Notes: generated by a model not told the origin, from the letters alone. Positions 9,481 through 17,904 are shown, counted from the first letter of the stretch. The stretch is DNA of 64,000 bases from Moraxella nonliquefaciens (GCF_001679005.1 NZ_LXTW01000012.1:1-64000), one strand, 5' to 3'. Translations and numbers: made by a program.

Positions 9481-10428
9481 TTAATAATCAAACATCGCAC
9501 TGATGGACTCTTCGTTATTGATGCGACGTAAACTCTCAGCAATCATCGAGGCGATGGTTACCTGACGTATCTTTGAGCAGGCCTTGGCCTTGTCGGTCAA
9601 AGGAATGGTGTCAGTAACGACAATCTCGTCTAAGGCGGAGTTTGTGATGTTGTCCAAAGCCTTGCCTGAGAGTACAGGGTGTGTGATGTAGCCGACCACA
9701 CGTTTTGCACCTTTGTCTTTTAGAGCCTGAGCGGCTTTACACAGCGTGCCTGCGGTGTCCACAATGTCATCAACGATGATACAATCACGCCCCAAAACAT
9801 CGCCGATAATGTGCATGACCTCCGATTCGTTGGCTTTGGCACGGCGTTTGTCTATGATGGCAAGGTCAGCATCACCCAGTGATTTGGCGACGGCTCTGGC
9901 TCGCACCACACCACCGACATCAGGAGAGACGACCATGATGTTTTCGTAATTTTTTTGTTTTAGGTCACTAAGCAACACAGGTGTGGCGTATAGGTTATCC
10001 ACAGGCACATCAAAGAAACCTTGAATTTGGTCAGCGTGCAAATCTACCACCATCACACGGTCAATGCCTGCAATAGATAAAATGTCTGCCACCACACGCG
10101 CCGAGATGGGTACACGCGCCGAACGAGGGCGACGGTCTTGGCGAGCATAGCCAAAATAAGGAATCACGGCTGTGATGCGTCCTGCACTAGAACGACGCAG
10201 TGCATCCGCCAGTAGCACCACCTCCATCAGATGGTCATTGGTTGGAGCACAGGTTGGTTGTAGGATAAAAACATCTTTGCCACGCACGTTCTCTTTAATC
10301 TCAACGGCAATTTCGCCATCAGAAAAACGGGTAATGTCAGACTTACTTAGGGGAATATGAAGATGGTTGGCGACAGTTTGGGCAAGTTCAGGATTGGCAC
10401 TTCCTGAAAAGACGGCCATATATGACAT
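9481..10428 (-). CDS. prs: Ribose-phosphate pyrophosphokinase
   Basis: PRPP synthetase converts ribose-5-phosphate and ATP to PRPP for nucleotide, histidine and tryptophan synthesis. Its 315 residues match the class I length. Motifs seen are IPYFGYARQDRR, the cation/ATP-loop VVDLHADQIQGFFDVPVDN, VVSPDVGGVVRARA, and the PRPP-binding loop IIVDDIVDTAGTL. It starts MSYMAVFSG with an AGGATTTT ribosome site. Upstream lies tRNA-Gln and then ispE and lolB on the same strand, a conserved gammaproteobacterial order. The region covering its start codon and 5' leader is part of a tandem duplication (see 10419-11176). Confidence 0.97.
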   Translation of the reverse strand: MSYMAVFSGSANPELAQTVANHLHIPLSKSDITRFSDGEIAVEIKENVRGKDVFILQPTCAPTNDHLMEVVLLADALRRSSAGRITAVIPYFGYARQDRRPRSARVPISARVVADILSIAGIDRVMVVDLHADQIQGFFDVPVDNLYATPVLLSDLKQKNYENIMVVSPDVGGVVRARAVAKSLGDADLAIIDKRRAKANESEVMHIIGDVLGRDCIIVDDIVDTAGTLCKAAQALKDKGAKRVVGYITHPVLSGKALDNITNSALDEIVVTDTIPLTDKAKACSKIRQVTIASMIAESLRRINNEESISAMFDY

Positions 10429-10555
10429 GAAAAAATCCTATGGTTGGGACAGTGGGGTTAGCAGGCTTATTTTACCATTTTTTGTCATCATTGCAAAGAC
10501 TCAAAACTGCTAAAACGCAAAATGCCAATGTGTGAATAACATGAACAATAAATGC

Positions 10556-10584
10556 AAAAAAGCCAGTTAAAAAACTGGCTTTTT
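10556..10584 (-). terminator. Rho-independent terminator after tRNA-Gln copy 1
   Basis: AGCCAGTT and AACTGGCT form an eight-base-pair stem flanked by A and T runs, so it could act on both strands. On the minus strand it lies 25 bases past the 3' end of the first tRNA-Gln and ahead of prs. Confidence 0.8.
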
Positions 10585-10608
10585 CACTCTATTTTTTCCA
10601 AAAGGAAA

Positions 10609-10684
10609 TGGCAGAGGCGGCTGGACTCGAACCAACGGATGTCAGGATCAAAACCTGATGCCTTACCAACTTGGCGACGCCCCT
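10609..10684 (-). tRNA. tRNA-Gln (TTG), copy 1
   Basis: Read on the minus strand, this 76-base cloverleaf starts AGGGGCG, has the D-arm GTTGGTAAGG, anticodon loop TTTTGAT with anticodon TTG, T-arm GGTTCGAGTCC, and ends CGCCTCT-G-CCA with the CCA encoded. The acceptor stem pairs fully, allowing one G-U. TTG reads CAA/CAG for glutamine. A -35/-10 promoter lies directly upstream and a hairpin terminator downstream. The sequence is identical to copy 2. Confidence 0.96.
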
Positions 10685-10697
10685 ACATAGGAAGATG

Positions 10698-10725
10698 ATT
10701 ATACTGAAAAATTAAATTTATGCAA
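10698..10725 (-). promoter_or_regulatory. Promoter of tRNA-Gln copy 1
   Basis: On the minus strand TTGCAT (10725-10720), a 16-base spacer and a perfect TATAAT (10703-10698) precede the tRNA 5' end by 13 bases. Confidence 0.75.
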
Positions 10726-10774
10726 GGGATAATTTTTAAAATTTTAAAATAAATTGCTAAGTGTTTGAAAATTA

Positions 10775-10816
10775 TCAATTTAAAATTATCAATTTAAAAT
10801 TAGCATTATATGACAT
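10775..10816 (-). pseudogene. Vestigial prs start left by the duplication (13-codon mini-ORF)
   Basis: The second repeat copy retains the prs ribosome site and start (ATGTCATAT, encoding MSY) and then runs into the neighbouring copy, stopping after 13 codons. It is a by-product of the duplication junction, not a functional prs. Confidence 0.6.
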
Positions 10817-10937
10817 GAAAAAATCCTATGGTTGGGACAGTGGGGTTAGCAGGCTTATTTTATACCATTTTATTGCAAGGACTCAAAACTGCTAAAACGC
10901 AAAATGCCAATGTGTGAATAACATGAACAATAAATGC

Positions 10938-10966
10938 AAAAAAGCCAGTTAAAAAACTGGCTTTTT
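10938..10966 (-). terminator. Rho-independent terminator after tRNA-Gln copy 2
   Basis: This is the same AGCCAGTT/AACTGGCT hairpin with A and T flanks as in copy 1, located 29 bases past the 3' end of the second tRNA. Confidence 0.8.
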
Positions 10967-10994
10967 CACCTTTTGCTTTCTTTCTAGAAGAAAA

Positions 10995-11070
10995 TGGCAG
11001 AGGCGGCTGGACTCGAACCAACGGATGTCAGGATCAAAACCTGATGCCTTACCAACTTGGCGACGCCCCT
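10995..11070 (-). tRNA. tRNA-Gln (TTG), copy 2
   Basis: This gene is identical over all 76 bases to copy 1: acceptor AGGGGCG/CGCCTCT, anticodon TTG in loop TTTTGAT, and encoded CCA. It is the copy nearer to ispE. In related gammaproteobacteria a single tRNA-Gln commonly sits between ispE and prs, so one of the two here is extra. Confidence 0.96.
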
Positions 11071-11083
11071 ACATAGGAAGATA

Positions 11084-11111
11084 ATTATACTGAAAAATTA
11101 AATTTATGCAA
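11084..11111 (-). promoter_or_regulatory. Promoter of tRNA-Gln copy 2
   Basis: TTGCAT (11111-11106), 16 bases, and TATAAT (11089-11084) on the minus strand, as in copy 1. Confidence 0.75.
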
Positions 11112-11180
11112 GGGATAATTTTTAAAATTTTAAAATAAATTGCTAAGTGTTTGAAAATTATAAATTTAAAATTACCATTT

Positions 11181-12050
11181 TTAATACAATCCTCGAACAA
11201 ATAACGCAGGACAGGGGGCGTTATCTATCAAGTGGTTGATGGCGGTGTCATTGAGTTCATAAGGAATGGGCAAAAACACCGCTGAGCCTGTGCCACTCAT
11301 GCGTGCTTTGGTGCCAAACTGATGTTCTAGGTCGCTCAGATAACCAAAGGCATGGGCAACTTTGGCAGAGCGTGCCAGTACCAGTGGGGTGAAGACATTG
11401 CCAAATAAGGCATTTTCACCAAAAAAGTTAGCACCTAATAGGGTATGATGGTCATACACAGGATGATCTTGTCTGAGTTCATCGCAGTTAAATAATGTGG
11501 CGGTGCTGATGTGTTCATCGGGCAGTAGCACCAAATAACCGCAGTCAGGCAGGTCAATGGCGGTCAGTATCTCACCAATACCTGTGGCGATGGCGGAGGA
11601 TTTGTAAAAATAAGCAAAAATAAAAAACGGCACATCAGCTCCAAGACTTGCCCCAATGCTCATGAGTTCATCGGTACACAGTCGCAGTCCCCACAGTTCA
11701 TTGATGGCGATGAGTGTTGTGGCACAATTGGACGAACCACCGCCAAGTCCTGCCCCTGTGGGTATGTGCTTTTCTAGGATAATTTGGACGGATGATGTAT
11801 AGGCAGGATAACGTTTGGCTAGGGCTTGTACTGCCTTAACGATAAGGTTGTCATTGATGTCATCGGTGAGATTATCTGCTCCTATCAAGTTAACAAGTTT
11901 TTGACTTGTGGACGTGCGAAAAGAGAGCGTATCGCCAAAATCAATGGCGGTAAAGACGCTTTGCAAATGATGATAACCGTTGTCCGCTCTGCCAGTAATG
12001 TGTAAGAACAAGTTGAGTTTGGCAGGTGAGAATAAAGTAAGCTGATTCAT
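11181..12050 (-). CDS. ispE: 4-diphosphocytidyl-2-C-methyl-D-erythritol kinase
   Basis: This GHMP kinase of the MEP isoprenoid pathway phosphorylates CDP-methylerythritol. It has 289 residues, the normal length. The N-terminal block FSPAKLNLFLHITGRADNGY and the ATP loop IPTGAGLGGGSSNCATTL are intact, and ARMSGTGSAVFLP is the third GHMP motif. It starts four bases after the lolB stop, so the two are an operon, with tRNA-Gln and prs downstream. Confidence 0.96.
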   Translation of the reverse strand: MNQLTLFSPAKLNLFLHITGRADNGYHHLQSVFTAIDFGDTLSFRTSTSQKLVNLIGADNLTDDINDNLIVKAVQALAKRYPAYTSSVQIILEKHIPTGAGLGGGSSNCATTLIAINELWGLRLCTDELMSIGASLGADVPFFIFAYFYKSSAIATGIGEILTAIDLPDCGYLVLLPDEHISTATLFNCDELRQDHPVYDHHTLLGANFFGENALFGNVFTPLVLARSAKVAHAFGYLSDLEHQFGTKARMSGTGSAVFLPIPYELNDTAINHLIDNAPCPALFVRGLY

Positions 12051-12054
12051 GATA

Positions 12055-12630
12055 TCAATTGGGATAAACGATGGTCATCACCACATGGTGTCCATCAGTG
12101 TGATGAATGACAAGACGGCTGGGGCGTGGGCTGTTTTTGGGGTATTCAAAACTGGCTGTCCAGTCATCATTGGTGCTTTGGGTGAGTCTGCCTTGTTCGT
12201 CCTGCTGACTGTCGGTGTCGCCTTGGGCGGTTTTGCCGACAATCCAGTGGGGCAGATGACTGATGGGGGCGTGCCAGCCTGTGGCTTTTTGGAGCAGTGC
12301 TTCGGGGCTGTCTGCCTGTATCTCGCCTTTGTCGTTGGTGAGTGTGGCTTGCTGTCCGTCATAGCGGATTTGGGTCGCCCCCATGCCAAACGCCCCTGTT
12401 AGGTCAATGGCAAAGCGTTCATCTTCTTGTCCCCAGTTATAAAAAGCACTGCCTGCCTGTTTGCCGTTGGCGGTGTTTGTGGTGATGCCGATTTTACCGG
12501 TGATGGCAAAGCGTAGGACATCATCATAAGTCTGCTCGTTGATGACAGGGGCGGTCTTGGGTAGGGTTTGGCAAGCGGTAAGCGAGCCTGTGGCGACTAG
12601 GGCAAGAATAAGGGGGCGGGTAAATTTCAT
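12055..12630 (-). CDS. lolB: Outer-membrane lipoprotein insertion protein LolB
   Basis: This 191-residue protein has a lipoprotein signal peptide (MKFTRPLILALVATG) ending in the lipobox LTAC, so Cys19 should be lipidated. The mature part carries LolB features: FAITGKIGITTNTANGKQAGSAFYNWGQ and a GAFGMGATQIRYDGQQATL strand pattern. LolB takes lipoproteins from LolA and inserts them in the outer membrane. It sits directly upstream of ispE and downstream of the TPR gene on the same strand, the conserved order. Primary identity is low across the family, so the call rests partly on context. Confidence 0.88.
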   Translation of the reverse strand: MKFTRPLILALVATGSLTACQTLPKTAPVINEQTYDDVLRFAITGKIGITTNTANGKQAGSAFYNWGQEDERFAIDLTGAFGMGATQIRYDGQQATLTNDKGEIQADSPEALLQKATGWHAPISHLPHWIVGKTAQGDTDSQQDEQGRLTQSTNDDWTASFEYPKNSPRPSRLVIHHTDGHHVVMTIVYPN

Positions 12631-12882
12631 GGGTGTCCTGATGATTAAATGGTAAATAATGATGAGTAAGGAATTAATGAAGAATGATGGTTAAAAAGAT
12701 TTTTTAAAGTTGTTTAACAGTTGTTTAAAAGTTAATTTAAATAAGACATTGCCAAATAAAAATACATATTAAAATTTGGATGTGTGGGGTGAATTATTTG
12801 TCCAAAAATTAATTTTACATGGAGCAAATTGCAAGTTGCCCTTACAAATCAATTAACAATCTCAAAAATCATTTCCCAAACT

Positions 12883-14856
12883 CTAATACTCCTGCATCTC
12901 CTGCCCTGTGCGATTTTGTCCAAAGGCAAATCGGTTTTGTAGGTCAGCGAGCAGGTGATTGACCTTGTCAGATTCACCAAGCCCTTGATAGGCACGCAGC
13001 AGGGTAATGCCTGCATTTAGATTGGGGGCGACTTCATAAGGCACTTCCAAATAGTCTAGCACCGTCTGATAATTGCCCTGTGATAGAGCGTGATTGCCAA
13101 GTACAATAAGTGCTTCAAGCTGTAACTGTGGGTCATAATTGGGGTCATCTGATTTGATTTGGGTAATATCCAATGCTTCATCAAGTGCTAAGAGGTCATT
13201 TGGGTTTTGGCTTAGGCGAAGTTTGATGTCAGCCAAGCGATATGCAGGGTTCATGCGGTCAAGCTCTAAGAGTTTGTCAATGGCGAAGCGTTTGTCGTCA
13301 TCGCTGATTTCATTTTCTAAAAGCTGAAAACTGGCGAAGAGCAGGCGGTCATCATCAGGATATTCACGATTGGCGGCGGTGAGTAGATTTTGAGCTTGAA
13401 CCTTTTTGCCTTGACGCAATAAAATCTCAGCATGGAGCAAATAGCTGTCAATGGCATAAATCTCAAAATCATCACGCAGACGCACCAAAGTGGCAATCGC
13501 TTTATCCACATCATCTTTGGCAAGATAATAGCCGACCACTTTGGTGCGAGCATCTAACACATGTTCATGGTCTTTGACTTTTTCATAATGTTCTTTGGCA
13601 AGGCTAAGATTGTCTGAACGTTCATAACTGATGGCAAGGTAGTAATTGGCACGGCTATTAAAAGCGGGAATGTCAAGCAAAGAGGTCAAAATTGTGCGAG
13701 CGTTCTCGTATTTGCCAATGTCCAGACCAACCAAGGTAGTCAGTAGGGCGACATCAGGGTCTTTGGTTTGGCGGTTTGCCACTTGCAATAAATCCCACGC
13801 TTGTCCAAGCTGACCCATGTCTATCTCATGACGAATCTCATATAAATGCAGTTCTTTGATGGTGGGTAATTGCTTAACTTTTTGGCGGATAAATGCCCAC
13901 ATGGCGGATTCTTGACCGCTTTCTTTTAAAATGTCTATTTTTAGGGTGATAAAAGCAAGATTGTCAGGTTCATCTTTTAGAGCTTTATTGACGTGAACCA
14001 AGGCAGGAGTATAGTCTTTTAGGCGTAGTAGCAGACCTGCCCTTAGTACCGACAGCGATGGATTGTCATCTTCCATGGTTTGCAGGGCGGTAAAAAGCTG
14101 TCTTTGTTCATCGGGGTTTTGTGGAAAAATCCCTGTCAAAATCCCCGTCAAATCCGCCTTTTCATCATAGTCCAAAATCATCGCCAACATGGTGTTTGCT
14201 TCATGGTAGTCGCCTGCTTTTAGGGCAAGATGGGCGACATAGAACCATGCAGGGATGTGTTCAGGGTTTTGTCGTTGCCACGCCCGAGCAAAGGCAAGCG
14301 ATTGTTTGGGGGTTTCGTACTCAATGGACAACGCCAACGCACGCTCAAAGACGGCAGTGGCATGGATGGCAAAGCTCTCTGTTTTGTAGATGGTCAAAGA
14401 CTTATCAATCTGCCCCCTATCCACACCAAATTCAGCCGACAGCAGAGCGTATAAGTCAGGATAACCAAGCACGGGCGTACTGTCATGGGCATTTAGGGCA
14501 TCATCAAAGATGATATCAGCCATGTTTGATGTTTTGGCGTTGAGTGGATTGTCATCGGTATCAACATTTGTAAATTTACCCATTTCATCAGGTGTGTTAA
14601 ATTGATCCGATTCATCTGGGATTGCTGGGATTGCTGGTTCTTCGTCTTGACGGTCATCACTCAAAGCCTTGCGGTCATTATCATAAAATGGCAGTAAGAT
14701 TTTTAACAATGAATCAAAAACCCCTGCCTGTGCTTTGGGCGTGGTTTGTTCGCTAAGGTGCAAAAATACCAATACGCACAGCACTAGGATGAGGCGTTTT
14801 TTATTAGTGGGTTTGGTGCTTTGATAAGACTGCCCAATATTTGGCATTGCACTCAT
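12883..14856 (-). CDS. Secreted or periplasmic tetratricopeptide-repeat protein
   Basis: A start at MSAMPNIGQSY (14856) gives 657 residues; the frame is open to 14997, but that extension (MAIYALYNFHK) is unlike a normal N-terminus. A hydrophobic segment RLILVLCVLVFLHLSEQ is a probable signal peptide or anchor, followed by an acidic low-complexity stretch and then a long helical array with TPR spacing (for example ANYYLAISYERSDNLSLAKE). A large TPR protein in this place, upstream of lolB and divergent from hemA, is conserved in related bacteria. Its role is unknown; a cell-envelope assembly role is inferred from TPR architecture and position only. Confidence 0.82.
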   Translation of the reverse strand: MSAMPNIGQSYQSTKPTNKKRLILVLCVLVFLHLSEQTTPKAQAGVFDSLLKILLPFYDNDRKALSDDRQDEEPAIPAIPDESDQFNTPDEMGKFTNVDTDDNPLNAKTSNMADIIFDDALNAHDSTPVLGYPDLYALLSAEFGVDRGQIDKSLTIYKTESFAIHATAVFERALALSIEYETPKQSLAFARAWQRQNPEHIPAWFYVAHLALKAGDYHEANTMLAMILDYDEKADLTGILTGIFPQNPDEQRQLFTALQTMEDDNPSLSVLRAGLLLRLKDYTPALVHVNKALKDEPDNLAFITLKIDILKESGQESAMWAFIRQKVKQLPTIKELHLYEIRHEIDMGQLGQAWDLLQVANRQTKDPDVALLTTLVGLDIGKYENARTILTSLLDIPAFNSRANYYLAISYERSDNLSLAKEHYEKVKDHEHVLDARTKVVGYYLAKDDVDKAIATLVRLRDDFEIYAIDSYLLHAEILLRQGKKVQAQNLLTAANREYPDDDRLLFASFQLLENEISDDDKRFAIDKLLELDRMNPAYRLADIKLRLSQNPNDLLALDEALDITQIKSDDPNYDPQLQLEALIVLGNHALSQGNYQTVLDYLEVPYEVAPNLNAGITLLRAYQGLGESDKVNHLLADLQNRFAFGQNRTGQEMQEY

Positions 14857-15026
14857 GGTAAAAATTGATGGATAAAGAGTATTATTATAAGATAAAACGC
14901 CAAACAGTTGCAATGTTTTAAAAAAATTTAATGTAAAATTACCAAAAATATCAACATGGGCATGCTTATGAAAATTGTATAAAGCGTATATAGCCATTTT
15001 GGGTAAAAATTTGGGTAAAATTGGGG

Positions 15027-15060
15027 CAAAAAAAGACCCACTGAAGGAGGGGCAGTGGGT
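15027..15060 (-). terminator. Strong intrinsic terminator with no upstream gene on its strand
   Basis: Minus strand: ACCCACTG (15060-15053), nine-base loop, CAGTGGGT (15043-15036), then CTTTTTTTG. The stem is eight perfect pairs. Confidence 0.75.
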
Positions 15061-15154
15061 TGAGGAAAAAGTTATGATGGTTATTGATGGGGATGGGAAG
15101 AATTTTTTTCAAGACCAAAGAGATAAAAAATGATAAAAAATGATGACCGTTTTT
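15027..15154 (-). ncRNA. Candidate small RNA or attenuated leader between hemA and the TPR gene
   Basis: On the minus strand a TAGACA/TACAAT promoter with a 17-base spacer is followed about 95 bases later by a strong intrinsic terminator, with no open frame between. The predicted transcript is about 128 bases, begins with an A-rich run and contains a CCCATCCCCATC stretch. It ends well before the TPR start at 14856, so it is either a free small RNA or a terminated 5' leader of that gene. Confidence 0.45.
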
Positions 15155-15160
15155 TTTTGT

Positions 15161-15189
15161 ATTGTATCACCATTTTTATTGATTGTCTA
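15161..15189 (-). promoter_or_regulatory. Predicted promoter of the candidate small RNA
   Basis: Minus strand TAGACA (15189-15184), 17-base spacer, TACAAT (15166-15161). Nine consecutive A residues lie just downstream at the expected start. Confidence 0.45.
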
Positions 15190-15303
15190 TCAGGGTGTGC
15201 TTATCTTTACATGTCTGATTTTACATGTATGAGGTGATTGATTTGAGATTGCTTTTGCTCAAATGGTGTTTTTATTGAAAAGTTTTATAAATAGCTCCAT
15301 TTT

Positions 15304-15333
15304 TTGCGTGTTTTTGGCAAATGGTGTTATAAT
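15304..15333 (+). promoter_or_regulatory. Predicted hemA promoter
   Basis: TTGCGT at 15304-15309, an 18-base spacer and a perfect TATAAT at 15328-15333, 77 bases before the hemA ATG. Confidence 0.6.
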
Positions 15334-15409
15334 AATCCGTTTTATCATTTGTCTGATTTGTTTTATCCACCAATTTTGTCCACCAAATAGTTAGCATACT
15401 TAGCCTGCC

Positions 15410-16741
15410 ATGAAATTAGCCGTCATCGGAGTTAATCACAAAACCGCCCCTGTTGCCTTGCGAGAGCGGTTGTCGTTCGGCTCGGATTTGACGCAAGCAA
15501 TCACGGACATTTGTCATCTTGACGAATCGGTTTTGGGCGTGGTCATCGTCTCTACTTGCAATCGCAGTGAGATTTATGTGGGATTTGATGATGAATGGCA
15601 AGCGACCCATGATGATGATGTGAGTGTGCAGGCAAGGCTTGTGCGGTCATGGTTTGCTAAGTTCAAAGGCGTGGCATTAGATGACATGTTGCCTTTTTTG
15701 TACATTTATGAGAACAATCGTGCTTTGAACCACTGGCTTAGAGTGGCATCTGGACTTGATTCAATGATACTGGGAGAGCCACAGATTTTAGGGCAAATCA
15801 GAAAAGCAGTCTCACAGTCGCAGGCGGTCAATGGAATGGGCAGTGATTTTCATTGGCTAACCCAGCAGATTTTTGCATCGGCACGCAGTGTTCGCCGTGA
15901 TAGCAAAGTTGGACAGCAGGCGGTAACGTTGGGTTTTGCTGCTGCTAAGTTGGTTACGCAGATATTTGATAAGCCAGAGGATGCCACGCTACTTATGGTA
16001 GCAGCAGGCGAGATGAATCGCCTTGTCGCTCATAACGTGGCAAATCTTGGCATGAAAAATATCATCATCGCCAATCGTAGCCCAAAGCGTGCCGAACTGC
16101 TAAAAGATGAATTGGTGCAAATGGCGGACAATGCAGGGCGTATGGTGCATGTTAGGTGTGTGGGCTTAGACAGTTTGGAGACCGTGCTAGGTCATGCCGA
16201 TGTGGTGAGCAGTTGTAGTGGAAGCATGGATACGCTCATTGATGCCCATATGGTTAGACATGCCCAAAAAGTGCGTCGTCATCGTCCTTTGCTACTGGTG
16301 GATTTGGCAGTGCCACGAGACATTGACCCTATGGTGGGCGGATTTGATGATGTTTATCTGTATTCAGTGGATGATTTACAGCACGTCATCGCAGGTAATC
16401 TACAAGAGAGAAAACAAGCGGCGGTAGAAGCAGAACTTATGGTCAGTCAGCTGACCCTAAGCATTGAGAGCCAAATGCAGTTGTTGTCTGCCAAGCGTTA
16501 TATCGCTGATTATCGCATGATGGCAGACAATCACAAGAGGCGACTGTTATCACATGCCAAACACCGTTTGGCACAAGGTGATGACATGACAGTGGTGCTG
16601 GATGAATTTGCCCATCGTTTGACCAACACGCTTACCCATTCGCCATCACGCCTTATTCGTACGGTTGCCACACACCAAGATTCACAGCTTTTAGAGATGG
16701 TGGCGACAGCTCTGATGGATTATCGTGATGGGCAGGTCTGA
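15410..16741 (+). CDS. hemA: Glutamyl-tRNA reductase
   Basis: The first enzyme of C5-pathway tetrapyrrole synthesis reduces glutamyl-tRNA to glutamate-1-semialdehyde. The protein has 443 residues. The N-terminus MKLAVIGVNHKTAPVALRERL and the catalytic-Cys region VVIVSTCNRSEIYV are diagnostic; SGLDSMILGEPQILGQIRKA and the NADPH-binding LLMVAAGEMNRLVAHN with IIIANRSPKRAELL follow. The C-terminal helix is complete. Its stop codon TGA (16739-16741) forms the first bases of the 8-bp repeat bordering the inserted block, so the insertion landed exactly at the gene end without damaging it. Confidence 0.97.
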   Translation: MKLAVIGVNHKTAPVALRERLSFGSDLTQAITDICHLDESVLGVVIVSTCNRSEIYVGFDDEWQATHDDDVSVQARLVRSWFAKFKGVALDDMLPFLYIYENNRALNHWLRVASGLDSMILGEPQILGQIRKAVSQSQAVNGMGSDFHWLTQQIFASARSVRRDSKVGQQAVTLGFAAAKLVTQIFDKPEDATLLMVAAGEMNRLVAHNVANLGMKNIIIANRSPKRAELLKDELVQMADNAGRMVHVRCVGLDSLETVLGHADVVSSCSGSMDTLIDAHMVRHAQKVRRHRPLLLVDLAVPRDIDPMVGGFDDVYLYSVDDLQHVIAGNLQERKQAAVEAELMVSQLTLSIESQMQLLSAKRYIADYRMMADNHKRRLLSHAKHRLAQGDDMTVVLDEFAHRLTNTLTHSPSRLIRTVATHQDSQLLEMVATALMDYRDGQV

Positions 16742-17240
16742 GTATTGCGGTAGTGTGGAGCAGTTGCAAGGCAAACAGTTGATTATTCATGCTGATGACT
16801 ACATGCAAACTTTTGGGATAACTCGCTAAGTCGCTTATAGAGTTTTAAAAAAAGCAGTTGTGGATTTATTCCGTGCTGAATGGGGATACAAATTTATTAA
16901 TAAGCATGGCAAAAAGCAGGTTGCTTATCGCCGTTTTGTGCAAGCGGTAGACTACATAGACGATGGGGCAACGGTTTTATTTAAGTTTGCCGATGATACC
17001 GTACCTATGCTTGTAGAGCTTGAAAAACGCTTTACCACCTACGAGATTGAGCAAGTCGCCCAACTGTCTAGCCAATATGCCATGCGGTTATATGAATTTT
17101 TTATGCAGAATTTGGATAAAAAGAGTGGTAAAGGTTGGCTAGATATTTCCCTTGATGAGTTGCGTTTTCGCTTTGGGTTGCTCCTACTGAATACAAAGAA
17201 ATTAAAGATTTTAAAAGACGTGTTCTTGATTTTGCAATGA
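16740..17240 (+). pseudogene. C-terminal part of a Rep_3 (RepB-type) plasmid replication initiator, broken
   Basis: The frame from 16740 reads EYCGSVEQLQGKQLIIHADDYMQTFGITR, then a TAA at 16827-16829, then VAYRVLKKAVVDLFRAEWGY and on to WLDISLDELRFRFGL. This is the winged-helix pattern of plasmid Rep_3 initiators. Near 17180 the frame shifts; the other frame continues EYKEIKDFKRRVLDFAMKQI, the expected next family block. So there is one nonsense mutation (probably CAA to TAA) and one frameshift. The N-terminal part is at 21832-21960, at the other end of the inserted block. It cannot make a functional initiator as it stands. Confidence 0.85.
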
Positions 17241-17308
17241 AACAAATCTTAGCCTTACCTGCCCAAGGTTATTTTTTTCAATGGCGGAAAATACAATTTT
17301 TTGATTGT

Positions 17309-17842
17309 CTATGCGTATCTTTTCATCATCTCATAAATGTCAATTTTCCATTGCGGGCTAGATTCATCAGGTTCTTTGCTTTCAAGAATGGTTTTGCCTG
17401 TTCCATCACCCATGATGTGATGCACATTACCGCCTTTTTGTAACATCAATTCCAATACATCTAATCGCTCTTTGGTGTATCCAACCATGGATAACGGGCG
17501 TAAACCGTCTCTATTGGGGATATTAGGGTTAGCACCCGCCTCCAATAAAACAATCGCAGCGTCAGCATTTCTTGCACGCATGGCATGATGTAGCGGGGTC
17601 ATGCCATAGACATCTTGGGCGTTAATTGCTATATTTTTATCTATCAGATATTTAACACTCTTTGATGGCATCTTAGTATGACCAAAACCTAGCAGAGCTC
17701 TATGTAGCCAACTCCAATTTTCTTTTGGTGTAATTTCATCTAAACTTCGGATACCGCCAGAAATTATTTCATCAACCCTATCCAAATCTCCATCGTAAAG
17801 AGCATTTATAATTTCAATGCCAATATCAGTTTTATCTATCAT
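17309..17842 (-). CDS. Ankyrin-repeat immunity protein, MafI-like, copy 2 (distal)
   Basis: This 177-residue cytosolic protein has three or so ankyrin units (INAQDVYGMTPLHHAMRARN; AIVLLEAGANPNIPNRDGLRPL). It is nearly identical to the product at 18549-19082, differing at a few residues such as R for K in LHRALL, H for Y in PLHHAM, and N for D in GANPN. In Neisseria maf loci, the gene after mafB encodes the cognate immunity protein; this copy is separated from the toxin by an orphan gene and a toxin-tail fragment. It is likely a duplicate immunity gene free to drift. Direct evidence of toxin binding is lacking. Confidence 0.75.
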   Translation of the reverse strand: MIDKTDIGIEIINALYDGDLDRVDEIISGGIRSLDEITPKENWSWLHRALLGFGHTKMPSKSVKYLIDKNIAINAQDVYGMTPLHHAMRARNADAAIVLLEAGANPNIPNRDGLRPLSMVGYTKERLDVLELMLQKGGNVHHIMGDGTGKTILESKEPDESSPQWKIDIYEMMKRYA

Positions 17843-17845
17843 AGC

Positions 17846-17904
17846 TTAATCACCTTTAAGAAATTTTTGCATATCTTGTTTAATGTCTTCAATCTCATTA
17901 TTAC
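17846..17904 (-). pseudogene. Fragment of the mafB 3' end
   Basis: The last codons of mafB (NEIEDIKQDMQKFLKGD and stop) are repeated upstream of the second mafI. The match ends at 17904, after which the sequence is unrelated. It marks how far the duplicated cassette reaches into the toxin gene. Confidence 0.8.

Larger units (their letters stand above)
10419..11176. repeat. Tandem direct duplication (~380 bp unit) containing tRNA-Gln
   Basis: Two successive copies, about 10419-10806 and 10807-11176, are nearly identical. Each contains, in minus-strand order, a promoter, tRNA-Gln(TTG), a hairpin terminator and the prs leader up to the prs start codon. Differences are small: a few bases in the spacer beside the terminator, an extra ATCAATTTAAAATT unit in the first copy, and short deletions near the prs leader in the second. 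The arrangement fits recent unequal duplication of the ispE-prs intergenic region. Confidence 0.92.
17255..17904. repeat. Direct repeat copy A (mafI plus mafB tail)
   Basis: About 650 bases from TTACCT to TTATTAC match 18496-19144 almost perfectly at an offset of 1240. It contains a full mafI, the last codons of mafB and a short downstream segment. Sequence before and after is unrelated between the copies. Confidence 0.92.

Noticed and set aside
14857..14997. 47-residue N-terminal extension of the TPR protein
   Set aside because: It lies in an AT-rich non-coding-looking stretch; the signal-like helix follows naturally from the Met at 14856.
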